Shown piece after piece: positions 24,663 to 33,114 of a DNA stretch of 55,327 bases. The stretch covers positions 1-55,327 of the forward strand of contig JAEELW010000112.1 in the NCBI GenBank assembly GCA_016282915.1, given 5' to 3'. Positions within the stretch are counted from its first letter, which is position 1. Every line of letters starts with the position of its first letter. The position numbers were made by a program, and so were the translations under genes. Below the pieces are notes generated by a model. It made no database searches and had not been told where the DNA came from. It was given only the letters and a program-made list of their open reading frames with translations. Source of the stretch: Lachnospiraceae bacterium. GTDB taxonomy: Bacteria; Bacillota; Clostridia; Lachnospirales; Lachnospiraceae.

Positions 24663-25184
24663 TTATTCGCCGATCACCCCGATATAAGGGAGATTGCGGT
24701 ATTTCTGGGCGTAATCCAGACCGTAACCGACGATGAATTTATCGGGCACCTCAAAGCAGGTGTAATCCACATCCACCGGATGGGTGCGACGTGAGGGCTT
24801 GTCCAGCAGGGTGCAGAGGGCAAGGGACGCGGGGCCGCGGTCCTTGAGCATGCTCATCAGGTAGGAAAGGGTACGTCCGCTGTCGACGATGTCCTCTACC
24901 ACCAGCACATCTTTTCCTTCGATGCTCTCGTCCAGATCCTTTACGATCTTTACGACGCCGCTGGAGCTTTTTTCATTTCCGTAGCTGGAGACTGACATGA
25001 AATCGAGGGTCACCGGTATGCTGATGCGCTTGGCCAGCTCACAGGTGAAAAAAACACCGCCCTTTAATACGCTGATCAGATGCAGTTCCTTGCCGGCGTA
25101 GTCCTCGCTGATCAGTTCTCCCAGCTCGCGTATGCGGGCATCCACCTCGTCCTCGCTGATCAGCACACTGATCCTGTCATCCAT
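24663..25184 (-). CDS. hpt: Hypoxanthine phosphoribosyltransferase
   Basis: 173 residues. Salvages hypoxanthine and guanine with PRPP to IMP and GMP. The PRPP-binding motif VLVVEDIVDSGRTL is exact, with the N-terminal VLKGGVFF and the C-terminal VGYGLDYAQKYRNLPYIG typical of bacterial HPRTs. AAAGGAGG lies about 10 bases upstream of the ATG. It is monocistronic here; no tilS or ftsH, the common Firmicutes neighbours, is adjacent. Confidence 0.96.
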   Translation of the reverse strand: MDDRISVLISEDEVDARIRELGELISEDYAGKELHLISVLKGGVFFTCELAKRISIPVTLDFMSVSSYGNEKSSSGVVKIVKDLDESIEGKDVLVVEDIVDSGRTLSYLMSMLKDRGPASLALCTLLDKPSRRTHPVDVDYTCFEVPDKFIVGYGLDYAQKYRNLPYIGVIGE

Positions 25185-25243
25185 GGCAGCCGTACCTCCT
25201 TTATGATCGTATGATTATGCCGTTATGTTTCTTTCTGTTCACT

Positions 25244-25272
25244 ATAATAGCATAGCCCGGAGAGACTGAAAA
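25244..25272 (-). promoter_or_regulatory. Promoter for hpt
   Basis: Minus strand TTTTCA (25267-25272), 17 bases, TATTAT (25244-25249), about 60 bases upstream of the hpt ATG. Confidence 0.55.
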
Positions 25273-25329
25273 GAAAAAATAATACAGAGACGCAGTCCTT
25301 TTTTTGGCATGAAATGGGCAGTCTTTTTG

Positions 25330-25358
25330 TGGACAAGTACAGTTCTTGCGCATATAAT
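25330..25358 (+). promoter_or_regulatory. Promoter abutting the VanZ-family start
   Basis: TGGACA (25330-25335), 17 bases, TATAAT (25353-25358). The ATG at 25366 is 7 bases past the -10. Confidence 0.65.
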
Positions 25359-25365
25359 TGAATAT

Positions 25366-25992
25366 ATGCTGAGACGGTTTTACTCTTTGGCTTGTTTTCT
25401 GCTACCATGTATCCTCTGGTACATTGTGAACAGAAAAAAGCTGGAAAAAAAAGAAAACATGCCCCTGCATCTTTTCTGGTGCGGGGTTTTTCTGGTATAC
25501 CTCCATCTGGCCGCCTGGGATGCGGCGGATATCGGGACGATCTGGGATACGGTCCATCTCGACCATATGCCGATGGGGGTGAATCTCCGGCCTTTTTCGT
25601 ATGACGGGAATGCGCGCATTGCGACCAGGCTGAACCTGCTGAACATTTTTATGTTCCTGCCGCTGGGCTTCCTGCTCCCGCTGATCTGGAAGGAACATCG
25701 CAGTTTTATCCGGACGGCGCTGACCGGACTCTATTTCTCACTGCTGATCGAGCTCTGCCAGCTTTTTAATCACCGGGCGACGGATGTGGACGATCTGATC
25801 ATGAACACCCTGGGTGCGGTGATCGGCTGGGGGATATGGCGCATATACAGCCTGCTGTTCAAAAACAGCGGGAAACGTTCGGTGAGCGTGATGCCTTCGG
25901 AAGCGATATGGCTCATCAGTCTGGGCGTGGCCGGGATCTTCCTGCTCTACAACCGCTATATCGGCTCCGACATGCTGTACTTTGTGTATTAG
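25366..25992 (+). CDS. VanZ-family membrane protein
   Basis: 208 residues from the ATG at 25366. The frame extends up to ATG 25309, but that start would lie upstream of the predicted promoter. Five or so membrane helices; the VanZ signature is visible as NLRPFSYDG...LNLLNIFMFLPLGFLLPL and LIELCQLFNHRATDVDDLIMNTLGAVIGW. VanZ confers low-level teicoplanin resistance in enterococcal Tn1546; most chromosomal family members have unknown envelope roles and are not evidence of resistance. No other van gene is nearby. Possibly leaderless. Confidence 0.85.
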   Translation: MLRRFYSLACFLLPCILWYIVNRKKLEKKENMPLHLFWCGVFLVYLHLAAWDAADIGTIWDTVHLDHMPMGVNLRPFSYDGNARIATRLNLLNIFMFLPLGFLLPLIWKEHRSFIRTALTGLYFSLLIELCQLFNHRATDVDDLIMNTLGAVIGWGIWRIYSLLFKNSGKRSVSVMPSEAIWLISLGVAGIFLLYNRYIGSDMLYFVY

Positions 25993-26048
25993 GTTGATTT
26001 TCGAACCTTTGTATAGTAAAATATCAGGACAAGAAAGGGGAGCGTTCA

Positions 26049-26954
26049 TTGGATACGAAAATTTTGCTCGAAAACGGAACAAATGAACTGGAAGTACTGG
26101 AGTTCAGGATCGGAAACCGTCATTACGGCATCAATGTCGCCAAGGTACGCGAGATCATCACCTATCAGGAGGTGACGCCGGTGCCTCATGCGCATCCGTC
26201 CATAGAGGGCATATTCATGCCCCGCGGCGTGATGATCACAGCTATCGATCTGCGCAACTGCCTGCAGATGGGAGAGAGCAGACCCGGAGGTCTTTTCATC
26301 ATCACCAATTTCAACTCCCTGGATCTGGCTTTCCATGTGGATGCGGTACTGGGGATCCACCGTGTGTCCTGGGCAGATATCATGAAGCCTTCAGCAACGG
26401 CGGTAAATATCGAAGACGGCGTATCTACCGGTATCATCAAGAAGGACGATAAACTGATCATCATCCTGGATTTTGAAAAGATCGTGTCCGACATCAATCC
26501 CGAGATCGGTCTGAAGATGACGGATGTGCAGGCCTTTAACGGACGCGCACGTATCGATGTGCCGATCCTGATCGCGGAGGATTCGGCGCTGCTCAATAAG
26601 CTGATCGTGCAGAGCCTGGAGACGGCCGGATATACCAATCTGACCCATACCGAAAACGGGCAGCAGGCCTGGGATCTGATCAATGAATGGAAGCAGGCGG
26701 GCACATTGGACAAACATGTACAGTGTGTGATCACCGATATCGAGATGCCCCAGATGGACGGACACCGTCTGACCAAGCTCATCAAGGAAGATGAACAACT
26801 GAAAAAACTGATCGTCGTGATCTTCTCTTCAATGATCAATGAAGATCTGCGCCGGAAGGGAGAACAGCTGGGAGCCGATGCGCAGCTTACCAAGCCCGAG
26901 ATCGGGAGTCTGGTGAGCGCTGTGGACGGGCTTCTCGGTGTAACGGAAAAATAA
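26049..26954 (+). CDS. cheV: Chemotaxis coupling protein CheV (CheW-receiver fusion)
   Basis: 301 residues from a TTG with AAAGGGGAG upstream. The N-terminal CheW domain (VLEFRIGNRHYGINVAKVREI, LIIILDFEKIV) couples receptors to CheA; the C-terminal receiver has the acidic pair in LIAEDSA, phospho-acceptor Asp in ITDIEMPQMDG and Lys in LTKPE. CheV modulates signal flow and adaptation. It stands apart from any che/fla cluster in this window, but with yjfB it indicates a motile relative. A cation antiporter follows after 1 base. Confidence 0.94.
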   Translation: MDTKILLENGTNELEVLEFRIGNRHYGINVAKVREIITYQEVTPVPHAHPSIEGIFMPRGVMITAIDLRNCLQMGESRPGGLFIITNFNSLDLAFHVDAVLGIHRVSWADIMKPSATAVNIEDGVSTGIIKKDDKLIIILDFEKIVSDINPEIGLKMTDVQAFNGRARIDVPILIAEDSALLNKLIVQSLETAGYTNLTHTENGQQAWDLINEWKQAGTLDKHVQCVITDIEMPQMDGHRLTKLIKEDEQLKKLIVVIFSSMINEDLRRKGEQLGADAQLTKPEIGSLVSAVDGLLGVTEK

Positions 26955-26955
26955 G

Positions 26956-27942
26956 ATGGAACTTTTATTTTACATATTGCTGCTTATCGTAGGCTTTGTC
27001 GGCCTGATCAAAGGTGCGGATCTCTTCGTGGACGGAAGTTCCGCACTGGCAAGAACCTTTCATGTGCCCGGACTGATCATCGGTCTGACCATCGTGGCCA
27101 TGGGCACCAGTTTTCCGGAGCTGGCGGTCAGTACCTCCGCGGCGATCTCCGGTTCCAACGAGATCGCGCTGAGCAATGTGCTGGGCTCCAATATCTTTAA
27201 TCTTCTGGTGGTTTTGGGTTTCTGTGCGCTCTTCCGTACGGTCCCCGTGGAGAAGAACATACTCCGGAGGGATTTCCCGGTCTGTCTGGTGGTGGCGGTG
27301 GTCATGCTTTTTGTTACCTGCACCGACGCGCTGCTGAGCGGAAACTTTTTCAATATGCCTGTTACGGCCGATGCGGGAGAGGTTCCCCGATGGTTCGGCC
27401 TTGCGCTTCTGGCAGCGTTTGTGCTCTATATCCTTGTGCTGATCGTTGATGCAAAAAGGCATCCCCGTCAGGAGGAAGAGGATGAAGGAAAGCCCATGGC
27501 TGTATGGAAAAGCTTCCTTCTGATCCTGATCGGCGCGGGGCTGATCGTGGCCGGAGGCGAGGCCGTGGTGCGCAGCGCCAAGTATATCGCGATGGCTGCC
27601 GGAATGACCGAGACCCTGGTGGGGCTGACCATCGTGGCGATGGGGACCAGCCTGCCCGAGCTGGTGACCAGTATCGTGGCTGCGCGTAAGGGCGAAGTGG
27701 ATATGGCAGTGGGAAATGCCGTCGGAAGCTGTATCTTTAATGCGATGCTGATCCTTGGCGTATCCTCCGCGATCCATCCGTTTGCGGTCAATACGGCATC
27801 TCTTTTCGATATGATCATCCAGATCGTGGTGGTGGTGGTCACGCTGCTCTTTTCTGCCACGGGGAAGGGCATCACCCGCGGAAAAGGTTTTCTGATGCTT
27901 TGCATGTATGCGGCGGACATGGTATTCGCCGTGATGCGATAG
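26956..27942 (+). CDS. Calcium/cation antiporter, CaCA family (YrbG-like)
   Basis: 328 residues and about ten membrane helices. The two inverted alpha-repeats are plain: IVAMGTSFPELAVST...NEIALSNVLGSNIFN near residue 50 and IVAMGTSLPELVTSIV...VDMAVGNAVGSCIFN near residue 215. The acidic residues of the GTSxPEL motifs bind the ion. A short hydrophilic loop (DAKRHPRQEEEDEGK) separates the halves. It exchanges Ca2+ (or K+) for Na+ or H+. It follows cheV by one base; no functional link is evident. Confidence 0.92.
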   Translation: MELLFYILLLIVGFVGLIKGADLFVDGSSALARTFHVPGLIIGLTIVAMGTSFPELAVSTSAAISGSNEIALSNVLGSNIFNLLVVLGFCALFRTVPVEKNILRRDFPVCLVVAVVMLFVTCTDALLSGNFFNMPVTADAGEVPRWFGLALLAAFVLYILVLIVDAKRHPRQEEEDEGKPMAVWKSFLLILIGAGLIVAGGEAVVRSAKYIAMAAGMTETLVGLTIVAMGTSLPELVTSIVAARKGEVDMAVGNAVGSCIFNAMLILGVSSAIHPFAVNTASLFDMIIQIVVVVVTLLFSATGKGITRGKGFLMLCMYAADMVFAVMR

Positions 27943-27951
27943 GAGCGGCTT

Positions 27952-28398
27952 ATGAACGAGTATCGGGATCTGCGTACGGACGCACCCTATCAGCCCGGGG
28001 ATGAAGTGGAAGGAACGGCGTACCGCTACTCCGAGGAATTCGGCATGATGTATGTGGCGGTGGATGAGATCTATGCCGCGGCGATCCCGAAGCGCGAGCT
28101 CTACGGGGAGGTAAAACCAGGAGATACCGTGCATGCGCGCGTGGCGCGCGTTCGCGAAGACGGTACCCTGGATCTGAGCATACGGCAGCCGGCGCATCTG
28201 CAGATGCAGGACGATATGAAAAAGATACTTGTGCTTCTTGAGGAATACGGGGGCGTGCTGCCTTTTACCGAAAAGGCGGATCCCGAGGTGATACGCCGCG
28301 AGACCGGAATGAGCAAGAACGAATTCAAGCGCGCGGTGGGCCACCTGTATAAGGAGCGGAAGATACGGATCGAGGATGGAAAGGTGAGGAGCGTATGA
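27952..28398 (+). CDS. Short CvfB/YitL-like S1 RNA-binding protein
   Basis: 148 residues. An S1-type beta-barrel (YQPGDEVEGTAYRYSEEFGMMYVAVD...RVREDGTLDLSIR) is followed by the CvfB winged helix (GVLPFTEKADPEVIRRETGMSKNEFKRAVGHLYKERKI). Full CvfB proteins have about 280-300 residues with two or three S1 units; here only the last S1 unit and the winged helix remain, from a clean ATG with AGGAGCGG upstream. It overlaps the next gene by 4 bases. CvfB binds RNA and affects virulence in Staphylococcus; the role here is unknown. Confidence 0.8.
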   Translation: MNEYRDLRTDAPYQPGDEVEGTAYRYSEEFGMMYVAVDEIYAAAIPKRELYGEVKPGDTVHARVARVREDGTLDLSIRQPAHLQMQDDMKKILVLLEEYGGVLPFTEKADPEVIRRETGMSKNEFKRAVGHLYKERKIRIEDGKVRSV

Positions 28399-29354
28399 AC
28401 GGAAGGATCTCCGGAAGATTGTTTCTGTCGATCACAGTGATCTATATCGCGGTGGAGCTGCTTCTGAGCTTCACGCCGCTTTTGGACGGCCTGGACGTGA
28501 TCGGGTCGATGATCATAAGCGAGCTTATCATCATCGTTCCGTCGCTGGTCGCTTTTTATTTCAGCAGGGAGCGTTTTACGGAAGTGTTTGCGATACGCGG
28601 GATCAAGCCGGTGCTGATCCCGTTGTGTATACTGTTTACGGTACTTGTACTGCCGCTATGCAGCTGCCTGAATCTGGTCACGCTCTTTTTTGTCGAGAAC
28701 CAGGCGGCCGGTATCTTTGACAGCCTCTCGGAAGCGGGGCTGGGACTGATGGCATTCTTTACCGCAGTGGCGGCGCCGGTCTTTGAGGAACTGACTTTCC
28801 GCGGCGTGATCTTCAGCGGGATACGGAAGAGCGGTTCGGCGGTACAGGCCATTGTCTGGTCTGCCGTGCTTTTCGGTCTTTTCCATATGAACCTCAACCA
28901 GATGTGTTATGCCATCGCGCTGGGCCTCTTCTTCGGAGCGCTGCGGGAGGTGACTGGATCCGTCATTCCCTCCATCATCTGCCATATGACCATCAACGGC
29001 AGCAGCACGATCGTGATGCTTTTGCAGAGCGGGGGAAACAGTGCGGCAGAGGAAAGCACGTCGCTTCAGGAGCTGGCATCGCAGGCGCTTACCACGGAGA
29101 TCCTGGTGCAGGCGCTGACGATCTATATCGTGATGGCCTTTGCGGGAGCAGCGGTGGCCCTGTGTGTTCTGGCGCTGATCGCGCGCAAGCAGGGCGGGCT
29201 TGTCCGGTTTAAGGAGATCCTTACACAGCGCAAGGCCACCCGCGGTCATGTGGCGGGGCCGTCCCTGATCGCAGGCGTGGTGCTGTGCTCGCTGATGATC
29301 AGCTTTGTCCTGGTATGGAAGTGGATAGGGCCGGCGATCATGGCGGCCTCCTGA
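28395..29354 (+). CDS. CPBP-family intramembrane metalloprotease
   Basis: 319 residues, about eight membrane helices. The CPBP (Abi/CAAX) motifs are present: EELTFRG (catalytic Glu pair and Arg), LFGLFHMNLNQ (His) and IICHMTINGS (second His and Asn). Family members include type II CAAX proteases, bacteriocin self-immunity proteins and regulators of intramembrane cleavage. No bacteriocin gene is adjacent, so a housekeeping proteolysis role is as likely. Its start overlaps the CvfB-like stop. Confidence 0.88.
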   Translation: MNGRISGRLFLSITVIYIAVELLLSFTPLLDGLDVIGSMIISELIIIVPSLVAFYFSRERFTEVFAIRGIKPVLIPLCILFTVLVLPLCSCLNLVTLFFVENQAAGIFDSLSEAGLGLMAFFTAVAAPVFEELTFRGVIFSGIRKSGSAVQAIVWSAVLFGLFHMNLNQMCYAIALGLFFGALREVTGSVIPSIICHMTINGSSTIVMLLQSGGNSAAEESTSLQELASQALTTEILVQALTIYIVMAFAGAAVALCVLALIARKQGGLVRFKEILTQRKATRGHVAGPSLIAGVVLCSLMISFVLVWKWIGPAIMAAS

Positions 29355-29400
29355 CAAAAGAAAGAAAAAGCATACGGGCGTAAATACGCCGGGAAATAAA

Positions 29401-29429
29401 AAAGGACAGCCTTCCGGGCTGTCCTTTTT
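29401..29429. terminator. Bidirectional Rho-independent terminator
   Basis: AAAGGACAGCC (29401-29411) pairs with GGCTGTCCTTT (29417-29427), followed by more Ts and preceded by A-rich sequence; it separates the converging CPBP and yjfB genes. Confidence 0.9.
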
Positions 29430-29444
29430 CATTTTCGGTATTTT

Positions 29445-29648
29445 TCAGACACTTACGTCAAAATTGCCGCCGACATTGGGGTTGACCGAACGCTCCATCG
29501 CAGCGGAGTCGATCATCTTTACGATCCCCGCTCCCTCGGCGGACTGCTGATCCAGCGCCTTGCTGAGCATTGCCACGCCGACATCCCCCATCTGTCCCTG
29601 GTTCACCGCCGCCAATGCCACACTGGTGTTGATCGCACCGATACTCAT
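29445..29648 (-). CDS. YjfB-family putative motility protein
   Basis: 67 residues matching the small YjfB family: N-terminal MSIGAINTSVALAAVNQGQMGDVGVAMLSKALD and the family-ending VNPNVGGNFDVSV. Bacillus yjfB belongs to the motility regulon; its molecular role is unsettled. AAAGGAGGG precedes the ATG. A consensus sigma-A type promoter rather than a sigma-D motif lies upstream. Together with cheV it is the window's only motility signal. Confidence 0.85.
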   Translation of the reverse strand: MSIGAINTSVALAAVNQGQMGDVGVAMLSKALDQQSAEGAGIVKMIDSAAMERSVNPNVGGNFDVSV

Positions 29649-29683
29649 TTTGCAGCCCTCCTTTCACCATCCTTGTGACAGAT

Positions 29684-29712
29684 ATTATGAACTTATTTCG
29701 GACGGATGTCAA
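29684..29712 (-). promoter_or_regulatory. Promoter for the yjfB-family gene
   Basis: Minus strand TTGACA (29707-29712), 17 bases, CATAAT (29684-29689), 35 bases from the start codon. Confidence 0.8.
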
Positions 29713-29993
29713 GACAAAACGGCAGAAAACTGTGAATTGTCTGTGAAATTCGGGCCCGGTTCCGGCCGGATCGGGGAAAGGGTGACATAAATTTTTTCGT
29801 GATACGCCGTTTTTTTTGGTGAGTTTACATAAAAACAGCTCTATTGTGAACTTTTAATGAAAAACAACAAAATCACTATGGATTTTTTTGGTGAAATATA
29901 TTAAAATACCGTCGGGTGGGTAAAAACTATATAATTATGAGTAATCATGTTGGGTAATAATCACTATAGCATAGTTTTTGCGGGGGACAGGGA
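29713..29993 (+). promoter_or_regulatory. A+T-rich control region of the CdaR-ftsEX operon
   Basis: No gene. It holds two exact direct repeats of TTTTTTTGGTGA (29811-29822 and 29883-29894) and two of AATCACTAT (29871-29879 and 29959-29967). A TATAAT at 29930-29935 is a good -10 without a clear -35, as expected for an activated promoter. The GGGGGACAGGGA site precedes the ATG at 29994. The repeats are candidate regulator sites, perhaps for the CdaR-type protein itself (inference). Confidence 0.5.
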
Positions 29994-31085
29994 ATGATTT
30001 CAAATCAGATCTTGCAGAACACGATCGACGGAATGAACGCGATCACACATGTGGAGTTTTGCGTGACGGATGTTGATGGGCGCGCGGTGGTCTCCACGAT
30101 GAAGGAGAAAAAGAACTTCGAAAAAGCCGTGCAGGAATTTGTACATTCCGCCGCGGACGGGCAGGAGCAGAAGAACTGCCACTTTTTCAAGGTCTATGAC
30201 GAGCAGCAGCTGGAATACGTACTGATCGTTTCCGGCAGCAATGAAAACGCCTACCTTGTGGGAAAGATGGCGGCCTATCAGCTGCAGAGCCTACTGGTCG
30301 CGTACAAGGAACGCTTCGATAAGGACAATTTCATCAAGAATCTCCTGCTGGATAATCTGCTGCTGGTGGATATCTACGGGCGCGCGCGGAAGCTTCATAT
30401 GCAGATCGATAAAAAGCGCGTGGTCATGGTCGTGGAGAGCAATGTCGACAAGGACAGCAATACGGTAGAACAGATCCGGGATTTTCTCGCGGCCGGCGGC
30501 GGAAAAGAGATCGTTACCGCGGTGGACGAGAACAATACGGTGATCGTAAAGGAACTGGCCGACGATGCGGATATCAAAGAGGTGGAGAGCACGGCGCACA
30601 GCATCGTCGAATTCCTTACAAAGGAAGGCCAGGAGGGAGTGAAGCTGGCTTTCGGTACCATTGTGGGCGAGATCAAGGAAGTGAGCCGCTCCTACAAGGA
30701 AGCGCGTATGGCGCTGGATGTGGGCAAGATCTTTCTTTCGGAAAAGGACGTCATCCCTTATAACGAACTGGGGATCGGGCGCCTGATCTATCAGCTGCCT
30801 CTGCCGCTCTGCCGCATGTTCATCCAGGAGATCTTCGGCGGCAGGAATCCGGAGGAGTTTGACGAGGAGACGCTGACGACGATCCATAAGTTCTTCGAAA
30901 ACAGTCTGAATGTTTCCGAGACGTCCCGGCAGCTGTTCATCCACAGGAATACCCTGGTGTATCGTCTGGACAAGCTTCAGAAGAGCACCAATCTGGATCT
31001 GCGCGTGTTTGAGGATGCCATCACTTTCAAGATCGCACTGATGGTGGTGGAATACATGCGCTATATGGAAGAAAAGGATTATTAA
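29994..31085 (+). CDS. CdaR/PucR-type transcriptional regulator
   Basis: 363 residues. The N-terminal region (QILQNTIDGMNAITHVEFCVTDVDGRAVVST) matches the diacid-recognition sensor domain; the middle has a GGDEF-like PucR segment (LAFGTIVGEIKEVSRSYKEARMALDVG); the C-terminus is the PucR helix-turn-helix (FFENSLNVSETSRQLFIHRNTLVYRLDKLQ). CdaR relatives sense glycerate or other diacids, but this protein sits directly upstream of ftsE and ftsX, 15 bases away, so it may instead tune division or wall genes. Ligand unknown. Confidence 0.85.
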   Translation: MISNQILQNTIDGMNAITHVEFCVTDVDGRAVVSTMKEKKNFEKAVQEFVHSAADGQEQKNCHFFKVYDEQQLEYVLIVSGSNENAYLVGKMAAYQLQSLLVAYKERFDKDNFIKNLLLDNLLLVDIYGRARKLHMQIDKKRVVMVVESNVDKDSNTVEQIRDFLAAGGGKEIVTAVDENNTVIVKELADDADIKEVESTAHSIVEFLTKEGQEGVKLAFGTIVGEIKEVSRSYKEARMALDVGKIFLSEKDVIPYNELGIGRLIYQLPLPLCRMFIQEIFGGRNPEEFDEETLTTIHKFFENSLNVSETSRQLFIHRNTLVYRLDKLQKSTNLDLRVFEDAITFKIALMVVEYMRYMEEKDY

Positions 31086-31100
31086 AGAGAGGAAAAAGTT

Positions 31101-32225
31101 TTGGCAAAAAGAGAACTGATCGGTGATTCCGAGGAAGTCCGTGCGGCTATCGAAGACCTGAGGGAAAAGGTGGCGGCGGCAAAGGAAACGCCGGAAGACG
31201 GTGAGGAAGCGGAGTATTATCCGGAGGAAGCGGAAGCAGGGCCGGAAAGCGATATCGCCGTAAAGAGTTTTGAAGACCGGATCAACGATACGGTACCTGC
31301 CGGAAATGTGGGCGACCTTTTAAACGAGCGTGAAGAAGAACTGGAAAACGAGCGCGAGCAGGAAAGGGAGCAGCTGGAGGAACAGCGCCTGCAGCGTATG
31401 CAGCGCCGCCGTGCCAACATGGAGCGCCTGGAACACCGTGTGGAGGCACCGGTACGTAAAAGAATTGTGGCAGCGGAACCGGAGGAAGAAGAACAGCCGA
31501 AGAAGCGCCGCAGGAGAGGGAAACAGCCGGATAAATACATCATTTCGCTGGACGGCGTGAGCAAGTCCTATGTAAAGGGTGTTCCGGCACTGAATGATGT
31601 CAATATCCATATACGGCCCGGTGAGTTTGTTTTTATCGTGGGAGATTCCGGCTCCGGTAAATCCACACTGATCCGTCTGCTCCTTCGTGAGCTGAAGCCC
31701 ACGACAGGGACCATACGTGTGAACGGTTTCCAGGTGGAGAGACTGCGCCGCGGACGCATCCCGAAACTGCGCCGCAGCATGGGCGTGGTCTTTCAGGATT
31801 TCCGCCTTTTAAAGGACAGGAATGTATATGAGAACGTGGCCTTTGCACAGAGGATCATCCAGGTGCCTTCAAGGGAGATGAAGCGCAATGTTCCCGAGAT
31901 CCTTGCAATGGTGGGTCTGGCAGGCAAATATAAGGCGCGTCCCAACGAGCTTTCCGGCGGTGAACAGCAGCGTGTGGCGCTGGCTCGTGCGCTGGTGAAC
32001 AAGCCCCCCATCCTTCTGGCGGATGAGCCTACGGGAAATCTGGATCCGAAGAACACACTGGAGATCATGAAGCTGCTGGACCGGATCAACCAGAACGGTA
32101 CCACCGTGGTCGTGGTAACGCACAATGACAAGATCGTCAATGACATGCAGAAGCGCGTGATCACCATAAAGAAAGGCGTTGTGGTGAGCGACGAGGAAAT
32201 GGGTGTATATATCGATGAAGATTAG
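31101..32225 (+). CDS. ftsE: Cell-division ATP-binding protein FtsE with long N-terminal extension
   Basis: 374 residues from a TTG with AGAGAGGAAAAAG upstream. The ABC domain begins near residue 146 (KYIISLDGVSKSY) and is complete: Walker A GDSGSGKST (181-189), Q-loop VFQDFRLL, signature LSGGEQQR, Walker B ILLADEPTGNLD and switch His in VVTHN. The first 145 residues are extra compared with the usual FtsE of about 225-230: acidic, then a Glu/Arg coiled coil (EREEELENEREQEREQLEEQ), then a Lys/Arg patch. FtsE drives FtsX to switch on wall hydrolases at the septum. ftsX overlaps by 23 bases. Confidence 0.93.
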   Translation: MAKRELIGDSEEVRAAIEDLREKVAAAKETPEDGEEAEYYPEEAEAGPESDIAVKSFEDRINDTVPAGNVGDLLNEREEELENEREQEREQLEEQRLQRMQRRRANMERLEHRVEAPVRKRIVAAEPEEEEQPKKRRRRGKQPDKYIISLDGVSKSYVKGVPALNDVNIHIRPGEFVFIVGDSGSGKSTLIRLLLRELKPTTGTIRVNGFQVERLRRGRIPKLRRSMGVVFQDFRLLKDRNVYENVAFAQRIIQVPSREMKRNVPEILAMVGLAGKYKARPNELSGGEQQRVALARALVNKPPILLADEPTGNLDPKNTLEIMKLLDRINQNGTTVVVVTHNDKIVNDMQKRVITIKKGVVVSDEEMGVYIDED

Positions 32226-33114
32226 TACTTTTTTCTATGTGATCAAACAGGGGATCAAGAGTACCTTTAAGAACAAGTGGTTCACGCTTGCATCCATCGC
32301 CACCATCGGAGCCTGCCTGTTTCTTTTCGGTGTGGGATACAGCGTGGTGATGAACCTGCAGTACATGGTGAAATCGGCGGAAGAGGGAGTATCCATCACG
32401 GTCTTCTTTGATGAGGGCATCTCGGATGAACGCATCGAGTCCATCGGTGATATGATCAAGGCGCAGCCGGCGGTATCGCGGGTGGTGTATGTTTCGGCAG
32501 ATGAAGCCTGGGCGGGCTTCAAGGACGAATACCTCGGGGAATACGCCGACGGATTCACCGAGAATCCGCTGGAAAACTCCATGAACTACCAGATCTATCT
32601 GAAGGATGTGTCGCAGCAGGCGCAGCTGGTATCCTGGCTGGAGAGCAGTGTGGACGGCGTGCGGCGTGTAAACCGCTCGGAGGTGACGGCCAATATGCTG
32701 ACGGGCATGAATTCGCTGATCGCCTATGTATCGATCGGCATCATCATCATCCTGCTGGCCGTATCCATCTTCCTGATCTCGAATACGGTCATGATCGGTA
32801 TCTCCGTACGCAAGGAGGAGATCGCGATCATGAAATATGTCGGGGCCACGGACTTTTTCGTCCGCTCCCCCTTTGTGATCGAAGGGATCCTGATCGGCGC
32901 CATCGGCGCGCTGATCCCGCTGGGCGTGATCTGGTTTATCTATGACAAAGCCATCGCGTATATACTGGGACGTTTTCATATCCTGTCGACGGTGTTGAAG
33001 TTTATGAGTGTGGATCTGATCTTTGACAGGCTCTTCCCCGTCTGCATGGCGGTGGGGCTGGGGATCGGTTTCCTGGGCAGCTTTGTAACGGTACGGAGGC
33101 ATCTGAAAGTATAA
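32203..33114 (+). CDS. ftsX: Cell-division protein FtsX
   Basis: 303 residues from a GTG with GAGGAA 4 bases upstream; ATG 32215 is possible. Topology is that of FtsX: an N-terminal helix (LASIATIGACLFLFGVGYSVV), an external loop of about 110 residues including VSITVFFDEGISDE and the SEVTANMLTGMNS part, and three C-terminal helices with the cytoplasmic IRKEEIAIMKYVGAT-like motif (here VRKEEIAIMKYVGATD). The outside loop contacts PcsB/EnvC-type hydrolases, and just such a gene follows with a one-to-three-base overlap. Confidence 0.94.
   Translation: MYISMKISTFFYVIKQGIKSTFKNKWFTLASIATIGACLFLFGVGYSVVMNLQYMVKSAEEGVSITVFFDEGISDERIESIGDMIKAQPAVSRVVYVSADEAWAGFKDEYLGEYADGFTENPLENSMNYQIYLKDVSQQAQLVSWLESSVDGVRRVNRSEVTANMLTGMNSLIAYVSIGIIIILLAVSIFLISNTVMIGISVRKEEIAIMKYVGATDFFVRSPFVIEGILIGAIGALIPLGVIWFIYDKAIAYILGRFHILSTVLKFMSVDLIFDRLFPVCMAVGLGIGFLGSFVTVRRHLKV

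Noticed and set aside
25366-25992. Glycopeptide resistance locus
   Set aside because: Only a VanZ-family protein is present; no vanHAX, vanRS or D-Ala-D-Lac ligase.
28395-29354. Abortive-infection (Abi) phage defence gene
   Set aside because: CPBP proteases are often labelled Abi, but there is no toxin, bacteriocin or defence partner nearby.
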